NCBI RefSeq assembly: GCF_003287405.1
Contig: NZ_PRLD01000006.1
Location: forward strand, 1-64,000
Length of the DNA stretch: 64,000 nt
Origin: Faecalibacterium prausnitzii
GTDB taxonomy: Bacteria; Bacillota; Clostridia; Oscillospirales; Ruminococcaceae
Direction: 5' to 3'
Shown here: positions 63,044-64,000 of the stretch, in pieces
How positions within the stretch are numbered: position 1 is the first letter of the stretch
Layout of the letters: each line of letters starts with the position of its first letter
Translations under genes and position numbers: made by a program
The notes under the pieces: generated by a model
The model's database searches: none
The model's input: only the letters and a program-made list of their open reading frames with translations
What the model was told of the DNA's origin: nothing

Positions 63044-64000
63044 TTACAGATTGTTTTTAAAGAAGCGGTATGCGTTGCGCCAGTAGATGGCTTCCACCTC
63101 GTCCTCGGTAAAGCCCTCGCGGCGCAGTGCCTCGGCCAGCAGCGGCATATCTGCTGCCGTTTCCAGCTCGTGCTGGCCGCCGATGCCGTCAAAGTCGCTG
63201 CCAAGGCTGATGACCTCAATGCCGCCCACCTGCTTGAAGTGTGCCGCGTGCTTTGCCAGCCGCTCCACCGTGCTGCGGCAAAGCTTCGGATGTGCCGAGT
63301 CTGCGTCCACAAAGGAAGCGCAGTAGTTCAGCCCCGCAATGCCGCCTTTTTCTGCCAGTGCGCGGATCATCTCGTCGGTCAGGTTGCGGTTGTGGGGCGA
63401 CAGCGCACGGCAGTTGGAATGGCTTGCCGCAAAGGGGCGGGTGCTGTGATTTACGATGTCCCAGAAGCCCTTATCGGAAAGGTGGCTCACGTCTGCGGTG
63501 ATGTGCAGCTTTTCCATCTCCTCCAAAAAGGCAAAGCCTTGCTCGGTCAGGCCGGTCTCGGTATTGGCCACCAGCGGCCCGCCGGGGTTTGCGTTGGGGG
63601 CTGCCAACTCGTTGGGGTAGTTCCACGTCAGAGTCATCATGCGCACGCCCAGTTCCTGCAGCCGCCGCAGCACGCCCAGACTGCCCTTGCAGCAGCCGCC
63701 CTCTTCCACCGTCAGCATGGCGCTAAGCTTGCCCTCGGCGCGGTTGCGCTCAAGGTCGGCGGCGGTGTACACCGGGGCGATCTTTTCCGGGTAAGCCGCC
63801 ATGAGCCGCTTGAAGATGTCGATCTCCTCCAGCACGCTTACCAGCGGGTCGGCCCCGGGTGCGGGGTCGGCCAGATCCACATAGGCCGCAAAGCATTGCA
63901 GCAGATAATCCCCCTGCTGCAATTTTTCAAGGTCGATATGCAGATCGTTGTGCAAAAAGCTTTTGGGTGCGCCCGCCTTTTCGGCGCGGCGCAGTTCGTA
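63044..64000 (-). CDS. Membrane dipeptidase family (M19) protein, 5' end outside the window
   Basis: The frame stays open to the right edge. The upstream in-frame codons read YELRRAEKAGAPKSF before the first internal start-like codon, so the true start with the first metal-binding HxD motif lies beyond 64000. Visible motifs: TVEEGG with a zinc-bridging Glu, the SHLSDKGFWDIV and AASHSNCRAL His ligands, and SDFDGIGG near the end. M19 enzymes hydrolyse dipeptides, often with D-residues. No signal peptide can be assessed. At least 318 residues. Confidence 0.9.
   Translation of the reverse strand, partial: YELRRAEKAGAPKSFLHNDLHIDLEKLQQGDYLLQCFAAYVDLADPAPGADPLVSVLEEIDIFKRLMAAYPEKIAPVYTAADLERNRAEGKLSAMLTVEEGGCCKGSLGVLRRLQELGVRMMTLTWNYPNELAAPNANPGGPLVANTETGLTEQGFAFLEEMEKLHITADVSHLSDKGFWDIVNHSTRPFAASHSNCRALSPHNRNLTDEMIRALAEKGGIAGLNYCASFVDADSAHPKLCRSTVERLAKHAAHFKQVGGIEVISLGSDFDGIGGQHELETAADMPLLAEALRREGFTEDEVEAIYWRNAYRFFKNNL

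Overview
The window looks like a chromosome segment of a gut Firmicute of the Oscillospiraceae, closest in style to Faecalibacterium. The evidence is a high-GC coding style, clean AGGAGG ribosome binding sites, a complete rnfCDGEAB operon, YesM-type two-component regulation beside sugar ABC genes, and a Gram-positive teichoic/rhamnan-like export cluster. The species call is inference; there is no rRNA in the window.

Positions 1-1477 are gene-poor and resemble the edge of a mobilisable element: a repressor-controlled promoter cut by the window edge, nested perfect inverted repeats, and short broken frames. Positions 1478-20033 form a carbohydrate island. A minus-strand group (YesM-like kinase, AraC-type response regulator, heparinase II/III-like lyase, an unknown carbohydrate-binding-like protein, a DUF624 membrane protein) diverges from a plus-strand group (solute-binding lipoprotein, two permeases, beta-glucuronidase, unsaturated glucuronyl hydrolase, DUF2264 protein, then beta-galactosidase). 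Together these suggest import and intracellular dismantling of uronic-acid oligosaccharides, possibly glycosaminoglycan-derived. No ABC ATPase is present, so a shared one must be used.

Positions 20034-24650 hold a large serine recombinase, a DUF896 protein, QueH, an MFS carrier and several dispersed noncoding repeats. Positions 24648-29724 are the Rnf ion-translocating ferredoxin:NAD oxidoreductase operon. Positions 30027-36238 carry a tiny membrane protein, a surface-polysaccharide cluster (rmlC, ABC export pair, double glycosyltransferase) and a D,D-carboxypeptidase. Positions 36320-43551 contain dipicolinate synthase A/B, a putative pantothenate ECF component, coaX, coaBC and murC: coenzyme A, cell wall and, unexpectedly, a sporulation product. 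Then come a RelB/YoeB toxin-antitoxin pair and a TetR-controlled MMPL export operon.

Positions 49295-55075 are an accessory island directly after tRNA-Val(GAC). It includes a highly structured noncoding block, a low-GC S51-like gene, a second serine recombinase, a cupin/HxlR pair, a deleted relic of a third recombinase and a MATE exporter. Three related repeat units (292-521, 50477-50572, 53301-53399) tie this island to the left edge of the window. The relic at 53301-53515 looks like an internal-deletion derivative of the recombinase element.

The rest is housekeeping: glpK, rpoD, a fusion-like SDR, tadA, a CPBP protease, DegV, a TSUP carrier and an M19 dipeptidase cut by the right edge. I did not find a CRISPR array, rRNA or known riboswitch. 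The most promising undescribed material is the structured noncoding DNA of the mobile regions.
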